Of a stretch of 64,000 bases of DNA, positions 1 to 11,988 are shown piece after piece. How positions within the stretch are numbered: position 1 is the stretch's first letter; each line of letters opens with the position of its first letter. The notes beneath the pieces are model-generated. The model was not told the origin of the DNA. It searched no databases and saw nothing but the letters and a program-made list of their open reading frames with translations. Both the position numbers and the translations under genes were made by a program. Location: positions 1 to 64,000 of the forward strand of contig JAKZAN010000058.1 in NCBI GenBank assembly GCA_023053545.1, read 5' to 3'. Origin of the DNA: Lepidurus packardi. Lineage: Eukaryota > Arthropoda > Branchiopoda > Notostraca > Triopsidae.

Positions 1-40
1 CCTTTCTTACCGAATTAATTCCTTACGGACTGAATTAATT

Positions 41-68
41 CCTTACGGACTTAATTAATTCCGTAAGG
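41..68. repeat. flipped-monomer inverted repeat (type example)
   Basis: Bases 41-48 (ccttacgg) and 61-68 (ccgtaagg) are perfect reverse complements around a 12-base spacer made mostly of ttaattaatt. The right arm is a monomer core in opposite orientation to all its neighbours, so it looks like a tiny inversion copied along with the higher-order unit. The same ccgtaaggaatgaa segment recurs about once per unit in all three domains, for example near 721, 1447, 2501, 3165, 4585, 10505, 28631, 54791 and 57186. It could extrude as a short hairpin or cruciform. The LINE at 33519 is inserted in one of these sites. Confidence 0.85.
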
Positions 69-640
69 AATGAATTAATTAATTACGGACTTAATTAATT
101 CCTTACGGACTGAATTAATTCCTTACGGACTGAATTAATTCCTTACGGACTTAATTAATTCCTTACGTACTTAGTTAATTCCTTACGGTCTGAATAAATT
201 CCGTACGGATTTTATTAACTACTTACGGACTGAATTAATTAATTACGGACTTAATTAATTCCTTACGGACTGAATTAATTCCTTACGGACTGAATTAATT
301 CCTTACGGACTGAATTAATTCCTTACGGACTGAATTAATTCCTTACGGACTGAATTAATTCCTTACGGACTGAATTAATTCCTTACGGACTTAATTAATT
401 CCTTACGGACTTAATTAATTCCTTACGGACTTAATTAATTCCTTACGGACTTAATTAATTCCTTACGTACTTAATTAATTCCTTACGGTCTGAATTAATT
501 CCGTACGGATTTTATTAACTACTTACGGACTGAATTAATTCCTTACGGACTTAATTAATTCCTTACGGACTGAATTAATTCCTTACGGACTTAATTAATT
601 CCTTACGGACTGAATTATTTCCTTACGGACTGAATTAATT

Positions 641-3600
641 CTTTAGGATTGATTGAATTCCTTTCTTACCGAATTAATTCCTTACGGACTGAATTAATTC
701 CTTACGGACTTAATTAATTCCGTAAGGAATGAATTAATTAATTACGGACTTAATTAATTCCTTACGGACTGAATTAATTCCTTACGGACTGAAATTAATT
801 CCTTACGGACTTAATTAATTCCTTACGTACTTAGTTAATTCCTTACGGTCTGAATAAATTCCGTACGGATTTTATTAACTACTTACGGACTGAATTAATT
901 CCTTACGGACTTAATTAATTCCTTACGGACCGAATTAATTCCTTACGGACTGAATTAATTCCTTACGGACTGAATTAATTCCTTACGGACTGAATTAATT
1001 CCTTACGGACTGAATTAATACCCTTACGGACTGAATTAAATCCTTACGGACTGAATTAATTCCTTACGGACTGAATTAATTCCTTACGGACTGAAATAAT
1101 TCCTTACTGACTGAATTAATTCCTTTACGGACTGAATTAATTCCTTACGGACTGAATTAATTCCTTACGGACTGAATTAATTCCTTACGGACTTAATTAA
1201 TTCCTTACGTACTTAATTAATTCCTTACGGTCTGAATTAATTCCGTACGGATTTTATTAACTACTTACGGACTGAAATTAATTCCTTACGGACTGAATTA
1301 ATTCCTTACGGACTAGGAATTAATTCCTTACGGACTGAATTATTTCCTTACGGACTGAATTAATTCTTTAGGATTGATTGAAATTCCTTTCTTACCGAAT
1401 TAATTCCGTACGGACTGAATTAATTCCTTACGGACTTAATTAATTCCGTAAGGAATGAATTAATTAATTACGGACTTAATTAATTCCTTACGGACTGAAT
1501 TAATTCCTTACGGACTGAATTAATTCCTTACGGACTTAATTAATTCCTTACGTACTTAGTTAATTCCTTACGGTTCTGAATAAATTCCGTACGGAATTTT
1601 ATTAACTACTTACGGACATGAATTAATTCCTTACGGACCTTAATTAATTCCTTACGGACTGAATTTAATTCCCTTACGGACTGAATTAATTCCTTACGGA
1701 CTGAATTATTTCCCTTACGGACTGAATTAATTCATTAGGATTGATTGAATTCCTTTCTTACCGAATTAATTCCTTACGGACTGAATTAATTCCTTACGGA
1801 CTGAATTAATTCCTTACGGACTGAATTAATTCCCTTACGGACTTAATTAATTCCTTACGGACTTAATTAATTCCTTACGGACTTAATTAATTCCTTACGT
1901 ACTTAATTAATTCCTTACGGTCCTGAATTAATTCCGTACGGATTTTATTAACTACTTACGGACTGAATTAATTCCTTACGGACCTTAATTAATTCCTTAC
2001 GGACTGAATTAATTCCTTACGGACTGAATTAATTCCTTACGGACTGAATTATTTCCTTACGGACTGAAATTAATTCTTTAGGATTGATTGAATTCCTTTC
2101 TTACCGAATTAATTCCTTACGGAACTGAATTAATTCCTTACGGACTGAATTAATTCCTTACGGACTGAATTAATACCTTACGGACTGAATTAAATCCTTA
2201 CGGACTGAATTAATTCCTTACGGACTGAATTAATTCCTTACGGACTGAAACTAATTCGTTACTGACCTGAATTAATTCCTTACGGACTGAATTAATTCCT
2301 TACGGACTTGAATTAATTCCTTACGGACTTAATTAATTCCTTACGGACTGAATTAATTCCTTACGGACTGAATTAATTCCTTACGGACTGAATTATTTCC
2401 TTACGGACTGAATTAATTCTTTAGGATTGATTGAATTCACTTTCTTACCGAGATTAATTTCCTTACGGACTGAATTAATTCCTTACGGACTTAATTAATT
2501 CCGTAAGGAATGAATTAATTAATTACGGACATAATTAATTCCTTACGGACCTGAATTAATTCCTTACGGACCTGAATTAATTCCTTACGGACTTAATTAA
2601 TTCCTTACGTACTTAGTTAATTCCTTACGGTCTGAAATAAATTCCGTACGGATTTTATTAACTACTTACGGACTGGAATTAATTAATTACGGACTTAATT
2701 AATTCCTTACGGACTGAATTAATTCCTTACGGACTGAATTAATTCCTTACGGACTGAATTAATTCCTTACGGACTGAATTAATTCCTTACGGACTGAATT
2801 AATTCCTTACGGACTGAATTAATTCCTTACGGACTTAATTAATTCCTTACGGACTTAATTAATTCCTTACGGACTTAATTAATTCCTTACGGACTTAATT
2901 AATTCCTTACGTACTTAATTAATTCCTTACGGTCTGAATTAATTCCGTACGGATTTTATTAACTACTTACGGACTGAATTAATTCCTTACGGACTTAATT
3001 AATTCCTTACGGACTGAATTAATTCCTTACGGACTTAATTAATTCCTTACGGACTGAATTATTTCCTTACGGACTGAATTAATTCTTTAGGATTGATTGA
3101 ATTCCTTTCTTACCGAATTAATTCCTTACGGACTGAATTAATTCCTTACGGACTTAATTAATTCCGTAAGGAATGAATTAATTAATTACGGACTTAATTA
3201 ATTCCTTACGGACTGAATTAATTCCTTACGGACTGAATTAATTCCTTACGGACTTAATTAATTCCTTACGTACTTAGTTAATTCCCTTACGGTCTGAATA
3301 AATTCCGTACGGATTTTATTAACTACTTACGGACTGAATTAATTCCTTACGGACTTAATTAATTCCTTACGGACCGAATTAATTCCTTACGGACTGAATT
3401 AATTCCTTACGGGACTGAATTAATTCCTTACGGACTGAATTAATTCCTTACGGACTGAATTAATACCTTACGGACTGAATTAAATCCTTACGGACTGAAT
3501 TAATTCCTTACGGACTGAATTAATTCCTTACGGACTGAAATAATTCCTTACTGACTGAATTAAATTCCTTACGGACTGAATTAATTCCTTACGGACTGAA

Positions 3601-4505
3601 TTAATTCCTTACGGACTGAATTAATTCCTTACGGACTTAATTAATTCCTTACGTACTTAATTAATTCCTTACGGTCTGAATTAATTCCGTACGGATTTTA
3701 TTAACTACTTACGGACTGAATTAATTCCTTACGGACTGAATTAATTCCTTACGGACTGAATTAATTCCTTACGGACTGAATTATTTCCTTACGGACTGAA
3801 TTAATTCTTTAGGATTGATTGAATTCCTTTCTTACCGAATTAATTCCTTACGGACTGAATTAATTCCTTACGGACTTAATTTAATTCCGTAAGGAATGAA
3901 TTAATTAATTACGGACTTAATTAATTCCTTACGGACTGAATTAATTCCTTACGGACTGAATTAATTCCTTACGGACTTAATTAATTCCTTACGTACTTAG
4001 TTAATTCCTTACGGTCTGAATAAATTCCGTACGGATTTTATTAACTACTTACGGACTGAATTAATTCCTTACGGACTTAATTAATTCCTTACGGACTGAA
4101 TTAATTCCTTACGGACTGAATTAATTCCTTACGGACTGAATTATTTCCTTACGGACTGAATTAATTCTTTAGGATTGATTGAATTCCTTTCTTACCGAAT
4201 TAATTCCTTACGGACTGAATTAATTCCTTACGGACTGAATTAATTCCTTACGGACTGAATTAATTCCTTACGGACTTAATTAATTCCTTACGGACTTAAT
4301 TAATTCCTTACGGACTTAATTAATTCCTTACGTACTTAATTAATTCCTTACGGTCTGAATTAATTCCGTACGGATTTTATTAACTACTTACGGACTGAAT
4401 TAATTCCTTACGGACTTAATTAATTCCTTACGGACTGAATTAATTCCTTACGGACTGAATTAATTCCTTACGGACTGAATTATTTCCTTACGGACTGAAT
4501 TAATT
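641..4505. repeat. ~2.44-kb duplicated higher-order block
   Basis: The run of units from 641 to about 2075 is repeated at 3085-4505 with the same order of variant monomers and hinges. Hinges at 641, 1366, 1733 and 2076 match those at 3085, 3807, 4167 and 4506. Unit lengths are 725, 367 and 343 bp in the left copy against 722, 360 and 339 bp in the right, so the left copy is about 14 bases longer over 1.4 kb. The excess consists of scattered single-base insertions. The piece before 641 also matches 2441-3085. Shared order plus high identity indicates recent duplication by unequal exchange, apart from the odd insertions. Confidence 0.8.
3076..3114. repeat. hinge element (type example)
   Basis: This 39-bp segment lies between normal monomers and reads gaattaattctttaggattg followed by attgaattcctttcttacc. 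It is two altered monomers fused with one base lost (39 instead of 40), so each hinge shifts the 20-bp register by one base. It carries a gaattc (EcoRI) site that normal monomers lack. Copies recur throughout the array every ~240-930 bp (for example near 641, 1366, 3807, 4167, 4506) and mark the ends of higher-order units. Domain II uses gaattccattc in place of gaattcctttc. What the hinge does is unknown; it is a useful landmark for aligning units. Confidence 0.85.
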
Positions 4506-7500
4506 CTTTAGGATTGATTGAATTCCTTTCTTACCGAATTAATTCCTTACGGACTGAATTAATTCCTTACGGACTTAATTAATTCCGTAAGGAATGAATT
4601 AATTAATTACGGACTTAATTAATTCCTTACGTACTGAATTAATTCCTTACGGACTGAATTAATTCCTTACGGACTTAATTAATTCCTTACGTACTTAGTT
4701 AATTCCTTACGGTCTGAATAAATTCCGTACGGATTTTATTAACTACTTACGGACTGAATTAATTCCTTACGGACTTAATTAATTCCTTACGGACTGAATT
4801 AATTCCTTACGGACTGAATTAATTCCTTACGGACTGAATTATTTCCTTACGGACTGAATTAATTCTTTAGGATTGATTGAATTCCTTTCTTACCGAACTA
4901 ATTCCTTACGGACTGAATTAATCCCTTACGGACTTAATCAATTCCGTAAGGAATGAATTAATTAATTACGGACTGAAATAATTCCTTACTAACTTCATTA
5001 ATTCCTTTCGGACTTAATTAATTCATTACGGACTTAATTTATTCCTTACGGACTTAATTAATTCACTACGGACTGAATTAATACCTTACGGACTAAATTA
5101 AATCCTTACGGACTGAATTAATTCCTTTCGGACTTAATTAATTCCTTACGTACTTAATTAATTCTTCACGGTCTGAATTAATTCCGTACGGATTTTATTA
5201 ATTACTTACGGACTGAATTAATTCTTTACGGACTGAATTAATACCTTACGGACTGACTTAAATCCTTACGGACAGAAATAATTCCTGACGGACTGAATTA
5301 ACTCCTTACTTAATTAATTAATTCCTTACGGACTGAATTAATTCCTTACGGACTGAATTAATTCCTTACGGACTGAATTATTTCCTTACGGACTGAATTA
5401 ATTCTTTAGGATTGATTGAATTCCTTTCTTACTGAATTAATTCCTTACGGACTGAATTAATTCCTTACGGACTTAATTAACTCCGTAAGGAATGAACTAA
5501 TTAATTACGGACTGAAATAATTCCTTACGGACTGAATTAATTACTTACGGACTGAATTAATTCCTTAATTAATTCCTTACGGACTGAATTAATTTCATAC
5601 TTACTGAATTAATTTCTTACGGACTGAATTAATTCCTTACTGACGGAATTAATTCCTTACGGACTGAATTAATTCCTTACGGACTGAATTAATTCCTTAC
5701 GGACTGAATTAATTCCTTACGGACTGAATTAATTCCTAACGGACTTAATTAATTCCGTAAGGAATGAATTAATTAATTACGGACTGAAATAATTCCTTAC
5801 GGACAGAATTAATTACTTACGGACTGAATTAATTCCTTAATTAATTCCTTACGGACTGAATTAATTTCATACGGACTGAATTAATTCCTTACGGACTGAA
5901 TTAATTCCTTACTGACTGAATTAATTCTTTACGGACTGAATTAATTCCTTACGGACTGAATTAATTTCGTACGGATTTTATTTATTACTTACGGACTGAA
6001 TTAATTCCTTACGGATTTAATTAATTCCTTACGGACTGAATTAATTCCTTACGGACTGAATTAATTCTTTAGGATTGACTGAATTCCTTTCTTACCGAAT
6101 TAATTCCTTACGGACTGAATTAATTCCTTACGGACTGAATTAATACCTTACGGACTGAATTAAATCCTTACGGACTGAATTAATTCCTTACGGACTGAAT
6201 TAATTCCTTACGGACTGAAATAATTCCTTACTGACTGAATTAATTCCTTATTTACTGAATTAATTCCTTACGGATTTAATTAATTCCTTACGGACTGAAT
6301 TAATTCTTTACTTACTGAATTAATTCCTTACGGACTGAATCAATTCCTTAATTAATTCCTTACGGACTGTATTAATTCCTTTCTTACTGAATTAATTCCT
6401 TAAGGACTGAATTAATTCCTTAATTAATTCCTTACGGACTGAATTAATTTCATACGGACTGAATTAATTCATTAGGACTTAATTAATCCAATACGTACTG
6501 AACTTATTCATTACGGACTGAATTATTTCCTTACGGACTGAATTAATTCTTTAGGATTGATTGAATTCCTTTCTTACTGAATTAATTCCTTACGGACTGA
6601 ATTAATTCCTTACGGACTTAATTAATTCCGTAAGGAATGAATTAATTCATTACGGACTGAAATAATTCCTTACGGAATGAATTAATTCCTTACGGACTTA
6701 ATTAATTCACTACGGACTGAATTAATACCTTACGGACTGAATTAAATCCTTACGGACAGAATTAATTCCTTACGGACTGAATTAATTCCTTACGGACTTA
6801 ATTATTTCCTTACGGACTGAATTAATTCTTTAGGATTGATTGAATTCCTTTCTTACTGAATTAATTCCTTACGGACTGAATTAATTCCTTACGGACTGAA
6901 TTAGTTCCTTACGGACTTAATTAATTCCGTAAGGAATGAATTAATTAATTACGGACTGAAATAATTCCTTACGGACTGAATTAATTACTTACGGACTGAA
7001 TTAATTCCTTAATTAATTCCTTACGGACTGAATTAATTTCATACGGACTGAATTATTTCCTTACGGACTGAATTAATTCTTTAGGATTGATTGAATTCCT
7101 TTCTTACTGAATTAATTCCTTACGGACTGAATTAATTCCTTACGGACTTAATTAACTCCGTAAGGAATGAACTAATTAATTACGGACTGAAATAATTCCT
7201 TACGGACTGAATTAATTACTTACGGACTGAATTAATTCCTTAATTAATTCCTTACGGACTGAATTAATTTCATACGGACTGAATTAATTCCTTACGGACT
7301 GAATTAATTCCTTACTGACGGAATTAATTCCTTACGGACTGAATTAATTCCTTACGGACTGAATTAATTCCTTACGGACTGAATTAATTCCTTACGGACT
7401 GAATTAATTCCTTACGGACTTAATTAATTCCGTAAGGAATGAATTAATTAATTACGGACTGAAATAATTCCTTACGGACTGAATTAATTACTTACGGACT

Positions 7501-9592
7501 GAATTAATTCCTTAATTAATTCCTTACGGACTGAATTAATTTCATACGGACTGAATTAATTCCTTACGGACTGAATTAATTCCTTACTGACTGAATTAAT
7601 TCTTTACGGACTGAATTAATTCCTTACGGACTGAATTAATTTCGTACGGATTTTATTTATTACTTACGGACTGAATTAATTCCTTACGGATTTAATTAAT
7701 TCCTTACGGACTGAATTAATTCCTTACGGACTGAATTAATTCTTTAGGATTGACTGAATTCCTTTCTTACCGAATTAATTCCTTACGGACTGAATTAATT
7801 CCTTACGGACTGAATTAATTCCTTACGGACTGAATTAATTCCTTACGGACTGAATTAATACCTTACGGACTGAATTAAATCCTTACGGACTGAATTAATT
7901 CCTTACGGACTGAATTAATTCCTTACGGACTGAAATAATTCCTTACTGACTGAATTAATTCCTTACGGACTGAATTAATTCCTTACGGATTTAATTAATT
8001 CCTTACGGACTGAATTAATTCTTTACTTACTGAATTAATTCCTTACGGACTGAATCAATTCCTTAATTAATTCCTTACGGACTGTATTAATTCCTTTCTT
8101 ACTGAATTAATTCCTTAAGGACTGAATTAATTCCTTAATTAATTCCTTACGGACTGAATTAATTTCATACGGACTGAATTAATTCATTAGGACTTAATTA
8201 ATCCAATACGTACTGAACTTATTCATTACGGACTGAATTATTTCCTTACGGACTGAATTAATTCTTTAGGATTGATTGAATTCCTTTCTTACTGAATTAA
8301 TTCCTTACGGACTGAATTAATTCCTTACGGACTGAATTAATTCCTTACGGACTTAATTAATTCCGTAAGGAATGAATTAATTCATTACGGACTGAAATAA
8401 TTCCTTACGGAATGAATTAATTCCTTACGGACTTCATTAATTCCTTTCGGACTGAATTAATACCTTACGGACTTAATTAATTCCTTACGGACTTAATTAA
8501 TTCACTACGGACTGAATTAATACCTTACGGACTGAATTAAATCCTTACGGACAGAATTAATTCCTTACGGACTGAATTAATTCCTTACGGACTTAATTAT
8601 TTCCTTACGGACTGAATTAATTCTTTAGGATTGATTGAATTCCTTTCTTACTGAATTAATTCCTTACGGACTGAATTAATTCCTTACGGACTGAATTAGT
8701 TCCTTACGGACTTAATTAATTCCGTAAGGAATGAATTAATTAATTACGGACTGAAATAATTCCTTACGGACTGAATTAATTACTTACGGACTGAATTAAT
8801 TCCTTAATTAATTCCTTACTTACTGAATTAATTTCATACGGACTGAATTAATTCCTTACGGACTGAATTAATTCCTTACTGACTGAATTAATTCCTTACG
8901 GACTGAATTAATTCCTTACGTACTTATGTAATTCCTTACGGTCTGAATTAATTCCGTACGGATTTTATTAATTACTTACGGACTGAATTAATTCCTTACG
9001 GATTTAATTAATTCCTTACGGACTGAATTAATTCTTTACTTACTGAATTAATTCCTTACGGACTGAATCAATTCCTTAATTAATTCCTTACGGACTGTAT
9101 TAATTCCTTTCTTACTGAATTAATTCCTTAAGGACTGAATTAATTCCTTAATTAATTCCTTACGGACTGAATTAATTTCATACGGACTGAATTAATTCAT
9201 TAGGACTTAATTAATCCAATACGTACTGAACTTATTCATTACGGACTGAATTATTTCCTTACGGACTGAATTAATTCTTTAGGATTGATTGAATTCCTTT
9301 CTTACTGAATTAATTCCTTACGGACTGAATTAATTCCTTACGGACTTAATTAATTCCGTAAGGAATGAATTAATTCATTACGGACTGAAATAATTCCTTA
9401 CGGAATGAATTAATTCCTTACGGACTTCATTAATTCCTTTCGGACTGAATTAATACCTTACGGACTTAATTAATTCCTTACGGACTTAATTAATTCACAA
9501 CGGACTGAATTAATACCTTACGGACTGAATTAAATCCTTACGGACAGAATTAATTCCTTACGGACTGAATTATTTCCTTACGGACTGAATTA
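4506..9592. repeat. satellite with ~1.7-kb repeated blocks
   Basis: No gene is present. Monomers here are more mixed than before 4.5 kb (for example ccttactaacttcatt, ccttaattaattcc, ttcatacgg, ccaatacgtactgaactta). The unit starting at the hinge near 5401 recurs from about 7076 with the rare variant ctccgtaaggaatgaactaatt in the same place (offset ~1675). The stretch around 6550-6840 recurs near 8280-8640, and a similar piece follows near 9290-9600. The section from ~4900 to 5330 is the most degenerate part of domain I. Confidence 0.75.
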
Positions 9593-11988
9593 ATTCTTTA
9601 GGATTGATTGAATTCCTTTCTTACTGAATTAATTCCTTACGGACTGAATTAATTCCCTACGGACTGAATTAATTCCTTACGGACTTAATTAATTCCGTAA
9701 GGAATGAATTAATTAATTACGGACTGAAATAATTCCTTACGGACTGAATTAATTACTTACGGACTGAATTAATTCCTTAATTAATTCCTTACGGACTGAA
9801 TTAATTTCATACGGACTGAATTAATTCCTTATGGACTGAATTAATTCCTTACGGACTGAATTAATTCCTTACGGACTGAATTATTTCCTTACGGACTGAA
9901 TTAATTCTTTAGGATTGATTGAATTCCTTTCTTACCGAATTAATTCCTTACGGACTGAATTAATTCCTTACGGACTGAATTAATTCCTTACGGACTGAAT
10001 TAATTCCTTACGGACTGAATTAATACCTTACGGACTGAATTAAATCCTTACGGACTGAATTAATTCCTTACGGACTGAATTAATTCCTTACGGACTGAAT
10101 TAATTCCTTACGGACTGAATTAATTCCTTACGGACTGAATTATTTCCTTACGGACTGAATTAATTCTTTAGGATTGATTGAATTCCTTTCTTACCGAATT
10201 AATTATTTACGGATTGAATTAATTCCTTACGGACTGAATTAATTCCTTACGGACTTAATTATTTCCTTACGGACTGAATTAATTCTTTAGGATTGATTGA
10301 ATTCCTTTCTTACTGAATTAATTCCTTACGGACTGAATTAATTCCTTACGGACTTAATTAATTCCGTAAGGAATGAATGAATTAATTACGGACTGAATTA
10401 TTTCCTTACGGACTGAATTAATTCTTTAGGGACTGAATTAATTCATTACCGACATAATTAAATCCTTACAGACTGAAATTATTCCTTATGGACTTAACTA
10501 ATTCCGTAAGGAATGAATTAATTAATTACGGACTGAAATAATTCCTTACGGACTGAATTAATTCCTTACGGACTGAATTAATTCCTTACGGACTGAATTA
10601 ATTCCTTACGGACTGAATTAATTCCTTATGGACTGTATTAATTCCTTTCTTACTGAATTAATTCCTTAAGGACTGAATTAATTTCATACGGACTGAATTA
10701 ATTCATTACGGACTTAATTAATCCAATACGTACTGAACTTATTCATTACGGACTGAATTATTTCCTTACGGACTGAATTAATTCTTTAGGATTGATTGAA
10801 TTCCTTTCTTACTGAATTAATTCCTTACGGACTGAATTAATTCCCTACGGACTGAATTAATTCCTTACGGACTTAATTAATTCCGTAAGGAATGAATTAA
10901 TTAATTACGGACTGAAATAATTCCTTACGGACTGAATTAATTACTTACGGACTGAATTAATTCCTTAATTAATTCCTTACGGACTGAATTAATTTCATAC
11001 GGACTGAATTAATTCCTTATGGACTGAATTAATTCCTTACGGACTGAATTAATTCCTTACGGACTGAATTATTTCCTTACGGACTGAATTAATTCTTTAG
11101 GATTGATTGAATTCCTTTCTTACCGAATTAATTCCTTACGGACTGAATTAATTCCTTACGGACTGAATTAATTCCTTACGGACTGAATTAATTCCTTACG
11201 GACTGAATTAATACCTTACGGACTGAATTAAATCCTTACGGACTGAATTAATTCCTTACGGACTGAATTAATTCCTTACGGACTGAATTAATTCCTTAAG
11301 GACTGAATTAATTCCTTACGGACTGAATTAATTCCTTACGGACTGAATTATTTCCTTACGGACTGAATTAATTCTTTAGGATTGATTGAATTCCTTTCTT
11401 ACCGAATTAATTATTTACGGATTGAATTAATTCCTTACGGACTGAATTAATTCCTTACGGACTTAATTATTTCCTTACGGACTGAATTAATTCTTTAGGA
11501 TTGATTGAATTCCTTTCTTACTGAATTAATTCCTTACGGACTGAATTAATTCCTTACGGACTTAATTAATTCCGTAAGGAATGAATGAATTAATTACGGA
11601 CTGAATTATTTCCTTACGGACTGAATTAATTCTTTAGGGACTGAATTAATTCATTACCGACATAATTAAATCCTTACAGACTGAAATTATTCCTTATGGA
11701 CTTAACTAATTCCGTAAGGAATGAATTAATTAATTACGGACTGAAATAATTCCTTACGGACTGAATTAATTCCTTACGGACTGAATTAATTCCTTACGGA
11801 CTGAATTAATTCCTTACGGACTGAATTAATTCCTTATGGACTGTATTAATTCCTTTCTTACTGAATTAATTCCTTAAGGACTGAATTAATTTCATACGGA
11901 CTGAATTAATTCATTACGGACTTAATTAATCCAATACGTACTGAACTTATTCATTACGGACTGAATTATTTCCTTACGGACTGAATTA
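9593..11988. repeat. two tandem copies of a 1198-bp block
   Basis: Copies at 9593-10790 and 10791-11988 have exactly the same spacing of hinges and rare variants: ttccctacgg after the first hinge, ccttatggactgaatt, aattatttacggattg, tctttagggactg, cattaccgacataattaaatcc and ccaatacgtactgaactta. By eye only one or two bases differ (for example ccttaagg near 11295 against ccttacgg). Each copy also contains an intact version of the site into which the LINE at 33519 is inserted. Near identity implies very recent duplication. Confidence 0.85.

Noticed and set aside
641-700. Insect telomere repeat, from ttagg inside the hinge
   Set aside because: ttagg occurs once per hinge and never as tandem (TTAGG)n, so there is no telomeric tract.
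1-5000. Iteron-type replication origin
   Set aside because: Iteron clusters are short and sit beside a replication gene; this array is tens of kilobases long with eukaryotic retroelements in it.
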